A stretch of 64,000 nt of DNA, from contig OX439047.1 in assembly GCA_949317995.1 (NCBI GenBank), positions 45,633,505 through 45,697,504 of the forward strand. The letters run 5' to 3'. Positions 11,790 to 24,177 of this stretch are shown here, one piece after another. Under the pieces are notes generated by a model. The model was given only the letters and a program-made list of their open reading frames with translations, was not told the DNA's origin and did no database searches. Origin of the DNA: Acholoe squamosa (lineage: Eukaryota; Annelida; Polychaeta; Phyllodocida; Polynoidae). Position 1 is the stretch's first letter, and each line of letters starts with the position of its first letter. The translations under genes and the position numbers were made by a program.

Positions 11790-12489
11790 CTCTGAGAGGT
11801 CACCCTCTGCCCTGTCACGTCCACACGTACAACTAATACTGACTCTCGGGACGTAAGTGAAGGAGAGTGATGGCAACCTTATGTACCTTCCTTGCCCAAA
11901 ATGTCTTATACTGGGAATCGCTTCTTATATGAAGTATTATATGAAGTATGATGGTGGTAATAGTAGTGGTTAGTCCTAGGATGTATAAAACGATTTACAC
12001 TACTCCATACGCCTACAGTGCCACATTATATGGATACATTGAGAAAGAACTACGAGGAAATCTTATGGATTATTAATCATACATGTGGGCTAATACAGAA
12101 AAGGTCAAAGCAGATTTGAATAATTACAGTGTCATATATGTATCAGATATAATCATTTCTGCATAGTGAAAATGGAAAGCTAGATGCTAGTTGAGGTACC
12201 AGCTCTTCCCCCATTTCATGATCGATGATTTTCTCAGAAATAGGAGAAATATGTCTGAACATTGCTATTTAGCTGGAAATGAACTACTCTCACTGGTATC
12301 AATAGTGGTATTAATGCTCTCGGGGCTACCCCCTGTGGTGGTGATAGTAGTGCACACCAATGATAGTTTGCTGCAGGTTCTATCAGGCTATTTGGAGCCT
12401 CTACACCATTCCCTCTGCTGTTTCAAGCCATTTAAACAACCTCTCATTGTGAAGAACCTGGTATCATCATTCATTTATCTATGCTCATC
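11790..12489. other. no gene recognised
   Basis: This precedes the LINE endonuclease fragment. It may include decayed LINE 5' sequence, but no frame supports that. Confidence 0.35.
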
Positions 12490-14230
12490 TTAATATGGTG
12501 ATATTGAAATTCATTGTCTTTATATAAATAAGCCCCACATGAAACCCACACTGGTCCTCAATGTGTACAGACCCCCTGATGGGGACAAGAATGTATTTAT
12601 TGATATTTTTACCGGTATCATTTCCCAGGTTGAAGACAGAGACACAATTAAACTTGTAGCATTGGGTGATTTCAATTTCAATGTAGTTGAAGATAATGAC
12701 ATTGTCAATAATTTACTTAATAAAGTGAAAGGGTTTGGTTTGAATCAGGAAATTAAGAATTGCACACGTAAAAGGCTATACCTGACCTGATCTTTACAAA
12801 TCTAAGCCTAATGTAATTACCACAGAGGTTTGTAACAATTCTATTTCTGATCATTTGCCTGTATTCAGCATACGTAAGAAATGGAAAATTATAGAAGAAG
12901 ATGTTTATATTGAAGGATGTCCTGTCTTCCTGACGATACACTCTTGTCAGAATTTGACAATTTCAATTGGGAACTGTTCAGCAGGAAACGACTTTGCACT
13001 AGCTAAAAGTAAGTTACAATGAGATCTCATATGAAACATGGTGTATTCATAACAAGCCTTCTATAAATGTGGCCAAAATCAAAATCAAAGTGTACTAGAA
13101 AATTGAACACTTTGTCAGCAGATATACGTCTTAATAACCAGCCACTCCAAGTGGTGCCTAGCTATAAATGTCTTGGTGTAATACTTGACCCTTTACTGGT
13201 TTACAATTTACATTTAGCAAATCAGGTGAAAACTATTGCCTTCAAGACTTACAAATTATGCCTCTTGCAGAAATATCACAGATGAGAAATTAGCCTTAAG
13301 AATCCATAAAGCAACTATACTTCCCTACATGGAGTATGCTGATATATGTTCTATGACCGCTTTTGACAAATACATAGATCCACTGCAATATGCACAAAAT
13401 AGATACCGATACCAATTACATACATAATGTAGCCAAAACAAATAAGCTAGAAGATAGAAGATATATTCATATCTTAAATTACACGTATTCAAAATCTCGC
13501 TCGATATTACACTGGGATAATAGAAGACTAGGGAATAGATCACATGATGCATTAAGGATTTGTATAGTGACCCCAAATAATAGAGCTCATGCTACAAGTG
13601 TGGCATACTTTGGTGGTACTAGCTGGAATGCACTCCCTACAGGCAGGAGATTGGCCCCATCCCTGGATCAGTTTAAGGCTGACTCCAGGTGTTACTTGGC
13701 CTCCCTCTTGCCCTATGGGACTGCATAGCGCCTGATATACTAGTCTTATTGAAAGTTGATTTATTCTTATGCATATAGGGATCATGGTCACTTGAGGTAA
13801 TCACTCCCCCCCACCCCCCCTATGATTCATTTTTATGTATATTTTTTTTTCGTTTATATGTTCTCATGTCAACTGTTTCTATAACTATTGTAAAGAAAGG
13901 TGAAACCAGAAGCATCAAACTACACACTGCTAAAGTGGGGATGAGGTTTTCTCCTTCTTTTTGACCCCAGCGTGGTTATATATTAACCTTATATTATCAT
14001 AGTCAATAACTGACTTTACTTCTTGGGTGTGTACCGGTTTGATCTAGTAAATGGCAGTTTTTGTTGAAAATTTCATAAGTACTATGCCCCATACATGTAT
14101 GCATCCTTTGAACCTTTATGTGATTACCGGTATTGCATGAACTATAATTTATACATCTCTTATACGACGATAAATTGCTGTAAAAAATCTGCTCTCTATG
14201 TGGTCAATAAAGTAAATTCAAAAAAAAAAA
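12490..14230 (+). pseudogene. CR1/Jockey-group LINE, internally deleted ORF2 relic
   Basis: The endonuclease part is legible at 12493-12945: LNVYRPPDGDKN, LVALGDFNFNV, a PDLIFTN-like step and ISDHLPVF. These are hallmarks of the APE-type endonuclease of non-LTR retrotransposons, spread over more than one frame. The reverse transcriptase core (the F.D...A and YADD region) is missing. The frame resumes at about 13090 with YKCLGVILDPLL, the post-RT segment, then ILPYMEYAD and LQYAQNR, and the C-terminus FGGTSWNALPTGRRLAP ending at 13726-13728. The 3' side has AATAAA at 14206-14211 and an A-run at 14220-14230. The copy carries several frameshifts and an internal deletion near 12985-13060. No target duplication was recognised. 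Confidence 0.85.
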
Positions 14231-15693
14231 TATCGCATTGCCTACACTCTCAGCTACAATTGTAAATGGGATATAAGTACCCCTGTAAGTAGGCAGTACA
14301 ACCACCTGTACCCACGCCATAATGCCCTTCTAGTATGTGGGTTCATGCCTACAGCAGCTACCACTGTAGTGCAGAATAGAAATCACTCTACTGTATATCC
14401 ACAGTGTACTGACGCTATAGGATTGGTTAAGGAGAACACACTCGCGTCCTTTGTAATGCTTCTTTATTCCGTTGGGTACAGGTAATGCAATTAGGGGAGA
14501 GGAAGACGAACAAAAGTTCTGCATCACTTTGGTTTGACAAGGCGATTTTACACCTATTATATATTACATACAACACATCAGTGGCATAAGTTTAGATAAA
14601 GACCTCGAGGTTGTGTGTAGGTAGCATGTTAATGACAGTGGCCTAATTCCTTCTTTATTCTGTTCACAATTAGATGAGAACAAATAAGCAAGTACGTAGT
14701 CCTGGAAAAGGCATTCTGCCTTCTCACATACCCGGCAGCTTAAGGTGACTTGCGGGCATAGAGTAAAAGTAATTAGATCTTCGCCATATTCTCACCAAAG
14801 TCTAAAAATGATTAATTTTGTATGTTTCATAATGTGCAAAAGTAATAGGGGGGTCTCATGCATTTTTTTTCTTTTGAGATACAGAAGATTCAACCCTATT
14901 ATAGGATCATATAGTGATTTGTCACATAAACCCTTGGATTCATGTCCAAAAGTAATTAAATTTTGTTAGAACTTCTTCAGCACTAAGATATTAAGTATAA
15001 TCCTTGCAGTAGATGCAATATTGACATATGGTCCCAGGCATATATATATCTTATATTTTTGATGATTGAAAAATGTAATGATATGGTTAGAATAGTGACA
15101 TCTAGGTTATACATTCTTTTCTAGGTGATCACACACAGCAGTCCCCATGGCTCATGCATAATGTCTCTGCCTTACTCACAGGAAATCCTGGGTTCAAATC
15201 CATGCCAAGCCTCCCTGTGTTTTGCACATTTCATCTTTCCATAGAGTTAATGTACCACAGAGACCCCTGGTGTGCAAATGATGAACTAACAATACCCGCC
15301 AGCCACCTTAACACCTTTGCTGCTCAATGATGTTTTGAGAGGAAATTGTGTGATCGGAAGGCCATCTTTGAAACGCTAAAAGGCATAGTAAGTTCTTAAC
15401 AGCTAGGGCTTGTCTGGCTGAAACAGGCACAACCTGTTACACCCTTCAACTTCCACACATCCGGTTACAGTAAAGCTACCCCGCTTTTTCAAAATAGACT
15501 ATAATTTCCTGTGATTACTCAAATTACACTTTTCTGGCACCCTGCTCCCTGACCACCTTAGGGTAACAGAAAGACAAGTAAAGGCAGAATGTATAGTAAG
15601 GTACTGTTGGTGAAGTACTGCTTGGACAAGACCCTCTTGGTCTCTCCCAGGACGCTTCTTAATTCCATTGAATTTGATTCGCACGTGGGTATG
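14231..15693. other. no gene recognised
   Basis: Unique-looking AT-rich sequence. Only short frames without domain pattern are present. Confidence 0.4.
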
Positions 15694-15905
15694 AGAGCTA
15701 CATGTGAAGCTGTGTGAGAGTTGACAAGTATTGACACATGTTGACACTTGCTCACCCAGTTCCCCTCACATCTTTATGGAAATGAGTGAAGACATGTGAA
15801 GCGGTGTGAGAGTTGACAAGTATTGACACATGTTGACGCATGCTCTCTCAGGTCTTACTGAAGTAAGTGAAGGTTTGTCAAGCTGAGTGAGAGTTGACAT
15901 TGTAT
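15694..15905. repeat. tandem repeat with TTGACA motifs (about 2.3 units of 84-96 bp)
   Basis: The block ACATGTGAAGCTGTGTGAGA followed by GTTGACAAGTATTGACACAT occurs at 15694 and again at 15790 with few differences. A third, partial unit starts near 15874. TGACA/TGTCA words are also the subterminal motif of the EnSpm-like element at 28958-29900, so this could be part of a related end. Confidence 0.7.
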
Positions 15906-16214
15906 CACACAAAATGACATTATTCGTTATCACTCAATGTACTCACACATTCCTTATCCAGCATGACTCATGTTCACTAGGATTTGCTGGGAGAGTATGC
16001 TCTGCATTTATTGCGGGAAATAGGTATGCCTATTTCTCTTTAAAAGGTTTCAATGCAAATTTCAATATTGATATCTAGCGACACCTGAGATAAATTCGTT
16101 TAATCCTAATGGAACATGGCTAGGTTTCCTGTTAATTCAATTAATTGCAGTATTGATTAAAGAGCCTTCAAAGTGTCGAGGACATGCAAATTGAGATAAG
16201 ATTCAGACAACCCC

Positions 16215-16263
16215 TCCTTTAACTCTCTCTGTCTCTCTCTGTCTCTCTCTGTCTCTGTCTCTC

Positions 16264-16302
<39 letters not shown>
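16215..16302. repeat. (CT)n microsatellite
   Basis: Uninterrupted or lightly interrupted CT/GTCTCT repeats over about 90 bp. Confidence 0.95.
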
Positions 16303-16305
<3 letters not shown>

Positions 16306-17205
16306 CTCTCTCATTCTACCTCTCTTATCCTTCTGTATAATTATATATCTACCTACACATCTTCACAGACATACTATGAATCCCTTCATAAGAACTTGTA
16401 GTTCTAGCAGTATCTCAGCTTTATTAGTCACGTAACTTTGCTTCACGATGTAAGTTGTAGTGAAGGGGTCTACGTGATGTCCTAAGACAAGTTCGCAGAC
16501 ATCTCACTCCCTTTTCATATATCAGCAATCTATTTACAGCTACTGTTGGGCGGAAGGTAGCGTGATGTAAGAAGAAAATGACTAGCAGAACTGACTGGAC
16601 ATCTATGGCACTAGCAGTATATACTGATATTTGCTCACTGTGGACGTGACCACCGAAAGGGAAAGCCTTAATTTAGATATGGCCATATTCTAGTCAATGA
16701 TATTATGAAAAAAGTAATAACGCCTTTCCCAGAGGACCTAGAGGACCTTTCTCCTTGTTCACTAGATCCTAACGACGACCACTCTTGCATATTTTGTTTT
16801 ATCTTTATAGGGAGTTCATTCATGTCCACTTTTTGAGGGGGATCAATATGATTTAGTCTACAGGGACAACTGGATTGTCCAAGTATTTCATCCATATTGT
16901 ATTGTATCCAAATCACATCAGTGTCATGGACTCAATGCCAAATACAACAGAGAGACGGAGAGGATTTTGCTTCATAGATTCCTGTAATTCATAACTCCAA
17001 GCAGTGGCTTCTTCCTCATGATTCACAAGTAGCACTGCCACAGGATTTAATTGCATAATCCTCTATCGTCAAAATTGTGTATACAATCAAATTGTGTGAA
17101 ACTGTGATTTAGGAGAATACTGCAACATATTATGATTCAACGATAGCAGATGGCTGCAATTAGAAAGTCCATTATTGCATACAGCTGTCATCTTGTGGGT
17201 ATTTC
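16303..17205. other. no gene recognised
   Basis: No protein-like frame, RNA or repeat boundary was seen. Confidence 0.4.
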
Positions 17206-17438
17206 ATGTCTAAACACCTAGAAATATAGATTATTAAAAGCTAAACACCTAGTTTTCTATCCATTTATGTACAATCTAAACATAGAAACATGTTTAGCAG
17301 AACTGGTTAGGCGTTAAGAATTTAAATGTTTAAATCCTAAACACATGGTAAACGTAATGCCTGCTGAACCAAAATCTTTAAATTTTAAACATAATTATTT
17401 AGACCTAAACATGTTTAAAACCTAAATGCAATGTGGGT
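17206..17438. repeat. degraded TAAACA/TTTAGA-rich element end
   Basis: Dense CTAAACA / TGTTTAG words in both orientations (for example near 17212, 17248, 17290, 17338 and 17405) match the subterminal motif of the EnSpm-like element at 46897-47792. No intact CACTG terminus is present, so this is a fragment. Confidence 0.6.
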
Positions 17439-17828
17439 AACAACATTCAACAATTAATCACGATGGTGGGTGATGCGAGAAGACGGTTCCTCATGATATA
17501 TTTGGGGTCTATTCTAAACCCTTAGTCAATTAGGCTTGTCTTTCACCAAAACCAACCCTGTGTATAATTCCACTGGGAGAACACAGAGGGAAGGGAGAAC
17601 TGGATGTCCTGCCCTAGTGATAAATATTTGAATCAATGACAATTTGTTAGCTCTATTATCTAAAAGGCAAAGTTGTTTTGTACAGACCTTAAAGCCATCG
17701 GATGAGACGACCTGTCGGTAAATCGTCTAAGGTAGAGAAACAATCATATTTCTTAGTTTGATAATATGGGGTAGTGCATAAATGTGGGTATATTTTGCTC
17801 ATGTATCAATGAAGGTGGCTACAATGTA

Positions 17829-18573
17829 TAACAGGAGCTTAATTCAAAACATCCTGGGATCACAACCCCAGCGATCCTAGTGTAGGCACATATCATAAGA
17901 CCTGGCCAGTCTACGCTATCTAATGCAGTGGTGGCAGGCCTGACAGGAATAGCAAGTCCTGGGATCACTTGACTATTCCTTTTCCAGCACTAAGATCACT
18001 GCGATCTTAGTGAAAGAATTGCATAGTGGTTTAACCTGAGTACAAGAGCACTTACAGGGAACACTCCTTATCGAAAGAGTGAATAGTCTGCTGCATACAT
18101 ACAGAGGGGAGGGAGGACGTTTGCTGAGTGTCCTTGAGGGCTCTTAGGGCTACTCATGTGTTAAGTGCACTGTAAGGTAATTCTTCCCTTCTCTCTCTTT
18201 GTCCTGGGGGGAGGGCACAATGCTTCTAATAGGCAAGCATAAATCATACATTCATGGGAATAACTCTTGAATACTGTACGGTGGTCAACTGTGCTCTTTT
18301 GTTAGCCCATATGGGGATGGGGAACGATGGAATAAACACTGTTGTGAAGAAGCGTGGCTCCAAAGCTATTCCTTTATTTTGGGACTCTTACCCCTGTGCC
18401 CAGTCAGTACTTCTTGGAATAGTGTAGGAGGGCTGAGGCTAAGATCGATGCGATCTTAGTGCTGGCTAGGAAATGTGAACGCAGTCTAATCTTAAGATCG
18501 CTTAATAGGATAAGGTAGAATAATTCCTAAGATCACTGAGTTTGCAATCCCAGGATGTTTTGAATTAACCTCC
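17829..18573. mobile_element. TTAATTCAAAA TIR element, copy 3
   Basis: It begins GGAGCTTAATTCAAAACATC and ends with the inverted GATGTTTTGAATTAACCTCC. Internal palindromes such as TAAGATCACTGCGATCTTAG (17992-18011) and AAGATCGATGCGATCTTAG are conserved with the 36539 copy, which lies in the same orientation. It is non-coding. Confidence 0.88.
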
Positions 18574-19369
18574 AGATCTAGAACCCTCGAATTTGTCTTT
18601 GTGTCCTCATTGCCACAGTCACGACATAATCACACTAATGTGAAGTGACACTTCGACTGTTAACTTTTTTATGAAAGAAAATGAAATACCTTATTCAAGC
18701 ACTATTTGGTGCTGAGTTCAGATGGGCATTTCTCAAATAAATATATAAAGGTCGTGAGGAAAATGCCCTCTTATGGTAATCATGCTTTAAAGGCAAAATC
18801 TACGAAATGTCTTATTTCATAGTCGTATCAACAATTGTCAATGGGCCTGTGTGTACAGGAATATCACATAGCAGCAGTACTTAGTTCAATAGAAACACTG
18901 TGATATCAAATACAGGAAAACGCGAGATCCTGGGATACTTTCCTCAATACGTGTGTTTCGTTCTATGTTATTGTTTTACATCATAATAGATTAGTTTCTC
19001 CTTTTCCATGAAATTATTTTCTTTGAGAGATCTATAACATTATAAAGACACCTCTTAGGGATGACAAGGAAAACCATCTTTAACAAAGATTTATATCTCT
19101 TCTACCAATGCATAGTTAAATATCAGAAGCCACATCACCAGGCTATGAATATGCATCAGAAACCATCAATATGGATGAGAGTATAACTCAAGATGTGTGG
19201 AAAGGCTATAGGAGTACTCTTTCTATTCGTCAGTTGAAGAAAAAATGATCATTATAACTACACCTCCAAAAGCATGAGATACATCCATTCAAATAGTAAG
19301 AGAGTAATGAATAGGCTATCGGGCACCGAATTCAGTGTATCGTAGGATATCCTAACGAGTGGCCGTAGC
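18574..19369. other. no gene recognised
   Basis: AT-rich sequence with no legible feature. Confidence 0.4.
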
Positions 19370-19514
19370 TGTTTTTATTACACGATTAATCAATAAAAAA
19401 TCAATAAATAATCAATAGAATATCAATAAAAACAAGTTGAAAATAAAAATCCTTCCCCGGGACTCGTCGCCTCCCCGGCCTTTGTATCATATCACACACA
19501 GCGAAAAAAAGATG

Positions 19515-19590
19515 CACCCGGACAGGGACTCGTCCCGCCTACCTCTAAAGGCTGAGCGCAAAGTGCTACCCACTAGACCACCGCGTCTCA
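19515..19590 (-). repeat. tRNA-like SINE head (box A/B)
   Basis: On the minus strand the order is GCGGTGGTCTAGTGG, then GCTCAGCC, then GGGACGAGTCC, which fits split pol III promoter boxes. No clean cloverleaf with a paired acceptor stem was seen, so I call it SINE-derived rather than a tRNA gene. Confidence 0.65.
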
Positions 19591-19817
19591 CCCCTCAGTG
19601 ACTGTCTCGGCTTGGCTTGCTTTGAACGCGTCCCGCGGTTATGGCAGCGGACAGCCCGCAGTCGTCGCCGTTATGCGTGCAGAAGCGACAAAGCTGGGGG
19701 GCACAACCCAGACTGCTGGGGATTTTCACACTTTGAATGTATAGTAGTTATATGTGAGTACCCTCCCCGGGCTTTGTGTCATATGAAGACATGGTTCTAA
19801 CCAAGCTTCTCTCGTCA

Positions 19818-19889
19818 GTCCCTGTGGCGCACTGCATAGGGAGTTGGATTTGGGATCTGAGACTGAAGGTTCGAGCCCTACCCTGGCAA
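19818..19889 (+). repeat. second tRNA-like head in the composite
   Basis: It starts GTCCCTGTGGCGCACTGCAT and has box B GGTTCGAGCCC at 19868-19878. Box A is weak. The homologous module on the minus strand at 31304-31230 preserves the same box B. Confidence 0.6.
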
Positions 19890-20010
19890 TGAAAATTTTG
19901 TGGGTTTTAACATGTGACATGGACAAGGAGTGCTGATATCCATGGATATCAGGCACCCAGTGCCTGTTATCCATGGATATCAGGCACACCTTACAAAGAT
20001 CATGATGCAT

Positions 20011-20567
20011 GCAAGATCTTCAGGTATCAGAATGGGAATATCCAGAAAAAGCACCCAAAATCACAGAAGTCGTGTAATAAATGACATTATTGTGCTATAG
20101 GACGGTAGTAACATGCACCTTCTTGCCTATGAAGCAATTGTCTATTTTACCATATCTTTTAAATTGCTTGATTCCGAACGGCTATGGATAAAGAAGTACT
20201 AGTAATTCGATTCCTTTTCTAGCTTATCACTCACCCATGTGAGAGATGCTTATGGTTAAGATTAATTTTTTAACTTCAATTTGGTGAAAACGTACTCCGC
20301 TTTCAATGATCATTCCTGTCACTCGGTGGGGACAAAGTATAGTGTGAATAAATAACAATTACTTTAATTGAAATTGAGAATATATGAGGAATGAAGGAGT
20401 TAAAACGCAAGAACAGTCTTGATTGTCCTATGTTGGTGCAATAATATGATTATCTCACGCCTGTCAATTGGATCTTGATAACTATATGAAAAAGGGAATG
20501 TCCTTGTATACCAAGAATTATAAAAGCAGGCTACGCCCATCAAGCAGTTACTATGACGTTACCTCTA
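20011..20567. other. no gene recognised
   Basis: Nothing supportable seen. Confidence 0.4.
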
Positions 20568-20571
20568 ATGG

Positions 20572-20611
20572 GAAAGGGGACCTTATTCCCCCTGAAATAA
20601 GGTCCCTTTTC
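20572..20611. repeat. hairpin AAGGGGACCTTATT
   Basis: AAAGGGGACCTTATT is complementary to AATAAGGTCCCTTTT with one mismatch and a loop of about 8 bases. It is an isolated near-perfect stem of 15 bp with no gene context. Confidence 0.7.
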
Positions 20612-21056
20612 GCAGATCGTGTCAGTCTGTTTACTTCGTGATACTTTCTTAATTTCCCAAGGACAGGCACGTTAGTCGTTGCTAGTGATGATAGGATTCT
20701 CCTCCTTTGCAATCTGTGGAGGGAAGTCAGTGAGGACAACCATACGCTAAGGATATTTATTTTTTTCGGTTATCAGCTCCACTCTGCCCAATTAAGCAAC
20801 ACTAAGTGGCCCGATGGGGCTCTTACTGGTGCAAAGCCTACATAGTTGTGTGAAGGCATCCTGAGCACTCTATCATGCCAATTAGAGGTACTGGGGTGGA
20901 TAATTAATACTTTTCCTCATCCTCAGTAATTAATTATGCTTCCTAATTCATTTGCCAATTTCAGCAATGATATCATGATATGGGGGGGTGGTGAGGCACT
21001 GAAATCAAAGGAACCTCCTCCTGGGAGAAAAAAGGGGATATAGTTATTATGAGTAG

Positions 21057-21404
21057 TTATATCCAATGACTTTTAAATATGCAATAATTTGTTTTGAGTA
21101 ACCAATTTTCAGTAAATGCCTTGCGATATGGAATTTCTTTAACTGGCTGCAACCCAACTTTTGATTGAGATGAACAAGTGCAGTGCACAAAAAGACTCCT
21201 GGTTTCTTTCCTGACCGTTCCCCAAAGTCTGATAAGTACCTTCATAAGACATTGCCCATGGGTTCACACACCCCTTTTCTTACAGATTCTGGGCAGGAAC
21301 CATGTGGTCTGAACACTACTTTGTGAAATAGCCCTGGGGCTGATAGGAAATCAACTGTCTGACTGAGGGCAGAACAAAAAGAAATTGACTGGGTACCAGT
21401 AGTA

Positions 21405-21454
<50 letters not shown>

Positions 21455-22165
21455 TGTGTGTGTGTGTCTGTGTGTGTGTGTGTGTGTGTGGGTGGGTGGG
21501 TGTGTGGGTGGGTGTGTGTGTGTGTTTCTAATGCTGTGGAGCTTCCTCATAACTCCGAAAGAGGCAGACTTATATGTGACAGGTAGTAAATAAATCTTTC
21601 AAACTAGATCAAGATAACCAGATACAAGTAGAAATGGATACTGATATCTGTAACAGTATCATAGGGTTCTGTTATGGGGGAAGCCATAGTTCTAGCATTA
21701 GGCCTGGTGCTCTGTTGCGTCTTGCCAAAAGAAAATGATGAACATGTCTAAAATTTTTGATATAGCACTGCATGGTCAGACTCAACTTTACTGTTTGATG
21801 AAAATAATTTTACAGGAGAATGCATGAAGCATTTTGAGTTGTAAACAGCATAATCATATCATCTAAACGAGTCTCTGAGAATGTTCTACATGTAATACAA
21901 ATTTATACATTCAATTTAATTTTTGGTTCTCGTCTTGCTTTCGGTAAGATCTTCCAGGGTGGTATTTCTCAAGCTTGTACTACTTACTGCACACATCCAC
22001 TATGATTTGAAACCCTAAAAAATAGAGTTGGTGATCGTAGACCTATGACTGCTTTGCACGATCAGCACTTAATGTAGTAATTACATAGGGTTTGGTTGGT
22101 ACCAGGAGTAGTTATTAGTGACAACTAGATGCTGAGCTGTAATCAGTGGTAATGGCATTATTGGG
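21057..22165. repeat. diverged direct repeat, copy A
   Basis: This matches 23206-24110 in order and orientation. Shared landmarks are the 'taccttcataagac.ttgcccatggg' block, 'ctgagggcagaacaaa', 'gccatagttctagcattaggcctggtg', and the MITE-like 'atttctcaag..ggtac' start. Copy A contains the (GT)n tract. It is non-coding. Confidence 0.75.
21405..21526. repeat. (GT)n microsatellite
   Basis: About 120 bp of GT repeats with interspersed CTGT and GGGT variants, inside copy A of the direct repeat and absent from copy B. Confidence 0.95.
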
Positions 22166-23205
22166 AGGTAAAACGGTCTGTTCCTATTCATATATATCAA
22201 AAATGGAATAGATATATTTGTGTCAACTATTAAACGAACTGTTTAAAAACCAGCCATATTCTCCATTTTCCCTGATTGGCCACATCATCTGTCTTTTACT
22301 ACATTATCCAGACATTAAGTGACATAATCCCCTTGCCTATATAGAACTAGGGACAAGGGAAATATGCCTTGCTTGGGAAATAAGCCATTGGAATGGTGAT
22401 TGCTAGGCAACTAGCTGCCTTATAAGCAAGGGAACAGCAGCATAAGAAGCCTTAGTGTCCATTTAGTGAGGACAAAGTATTTAGTAGGAGTAATAGCTGT
22501 AGGTATGCAACTTTTCCCCATAGCAACAACTTAGGTGAAACAATATGTTTCTGAGGGTGACTATGGGGGGTACACATGTTAACATTTTCCTAAAAGTCAA
22601 TTTCGATGTTATTGTTATTAAGCATATTGATTTATAGGGTTGCAAGAGAAAATGATTGCCATCCCTGCAAACATGTTCCTGAGACCTACTTGAGACATTC
22701 TTGTCTCATGACATGTGGTTCCTCTGAGAATTGTACACATTTTGCTTCACGAGATTCTAACTAGTGGTTCCCACAAGAAAAGAGCATGTGCATAATTCCC
22801 GCGAATCTCCTGTGTCTTTCCTATGTTATGGCACATACCCCAGATTTTTTGGGGGGAGACACAAGATGTAGACATGTTTTGACTGTCACAAGAATCCACT
22901 GATTCATAAGAGTGTTCAATTCCTGGAGATAGCTCGAGATACAAGAATCACAAGAATCTACGGGTTCATGAGAACGTTATAAAGACTCTCTAAACCAACT
23001 TTCATGCTTGTATCACCATTTGCACGATTTTCTTGGTTATCTGGCTCACTATTCATCTGTTCGGGTGGGGGGGGGGGGGTTGGTGCTACCCTCTGTCGTC
23101 TTGATCATTTATGATTGATAAAGCAATGAAAGAATAGATTCAGACACCTTGACTTTAACACGGTTCACAAAAATGTGTTAACGGACGCTTGCATTAAGTG
23201 GAACC
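22166..23205. other. no gene recognised; poly-G near 23067
   Basis: A G-run of more than 10 bases occurs near 23067-23080. Otherwise no gene or repeat boundary was seen. Confidence 0.4.
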
Positions 23206-24110
23206 TCCAATTACTTGGGCACAGTTTGAAATGTGCATTAATTTGTGCTGTGCAACTGAACTTTCAGTAAAGACATTGTGACATGGAAGTTCATTGAACT
23301 GTCTGCAAACCAACTTTTGAGGGAAAAGAACAAGTGCAGTGGACAAAAAAGACTCCTCATTTCTTTCCTCGCCCACCCCAACATTTTTTCTCATAAATAC
23401 CTTCATAAGACTTTGCCCATGGGTCCACCCACTGCTTTTCTTACAGACTGCAGGCATGTGCCTCGTGTTCTGAACACTGCTTGTGAAATAGTCCTGTGCC
23501 TGGCAGAGGGCAGAGCAAAATAAATTGACTGAGTACCAGTATTATTTTCGTTTTTCTAATGCCATGGAGCTTCCTCATAACTCTAAAATAATGCAGACTC
23601 ATAAGTGACAGGAAGTGAATAAATCTAACAAAACAGATCAAGATATCTAGACACAAGTAGACATGGATACTGATATCTGTAACAGTAACATATAGGGTTC
23701 TTGGTTGGGGAAAGCCATAGTTCTAGCATTAGGCCTGGTGCCCTGGAGGGTCTTGCCAAAAGAAAACGATGAAAAACATTTTTGTTGAATGATTTTACAG
23801 CAGAGTGCATGAAGTGCACGTTTTATCTACACCGGTTTGTGAAAATGTTCTTAGTAATACAAATTTATATGTTCAGGTCTTAATTTTTGGTTCTTATTTT
23901 GCTTTTGGCAAGAGCGTCCAAGACAGCATTTCTTAAGATGGTAAGACTTCACACAACCATTACGATTTGAAAGCCTACAAAGTGGATAGTCGTGGGTAAT
24001 GTAGTATGACTGCTCTGTAAAATCAACACTTAATGCAGTATTTACATAGGGTTTGGTATGGCAGTCATATCGATGTAGTTTTAATGACCACTAGATGCAG
24101 GCTGCAATGG
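23206..24110. repeat. diverged direct repeat, copy B
   Basis: Homologous to 21057-22165 without the GT microsatellite. Its right part merges with a MITE that ends at 24177. Confidence 0.75.
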
Positions 24111-24177
24111 CATTACAGTGAAGAATCACAGCACGATTTGAAGGGGTCTAGTCGTATCATCTTGAGAAATGCCTTCC
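23922..24177. mobile_element. MITE, GGAAGGCATTTCTCAAGAT family
   Basis: The right end ATCTTGAGAAATGCCTTCC at 24159-24177 is inverted to the left end GCATTTCTTAAGATGG at 23926-23941. The interior (a 'ttacgatttga' box and a 'gtatgactgctctg' box) matches the cleaner copy at 48847-49112. A third, degraded copy begins near 21958. Confidence 0.7.

Larger units (their letters stand above)
19370..20010 (-). mobile_element. composite repeat with two tRNA-like heads (copy 1)
   Basis: Minus-strand 19590-19515 reads as a tRNA-like module with box A TGGTCTAGTGG and box B GGGACGAGTCC. Plus-strand 19818-19889 is a second tRNA-like module with box B GGTTCGAGCCC at 19868-19878. Downstream of the latter a hairpin-rich tail repeats ATCCATGGATA at 19940-19980. 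The AT-rich 'caataaa' tail at 19375-19440 flanks the other side. The whole block is homologous in reverse complement to 31100-31850. The pol III boxes in the two modules point away from one another. Confidence 0.7.

Noticed and set aside
21242-21593. Open frames rich in His-Thr or Cys-Val repeats
   Set aside because: They are translations of the GT microsatellite.
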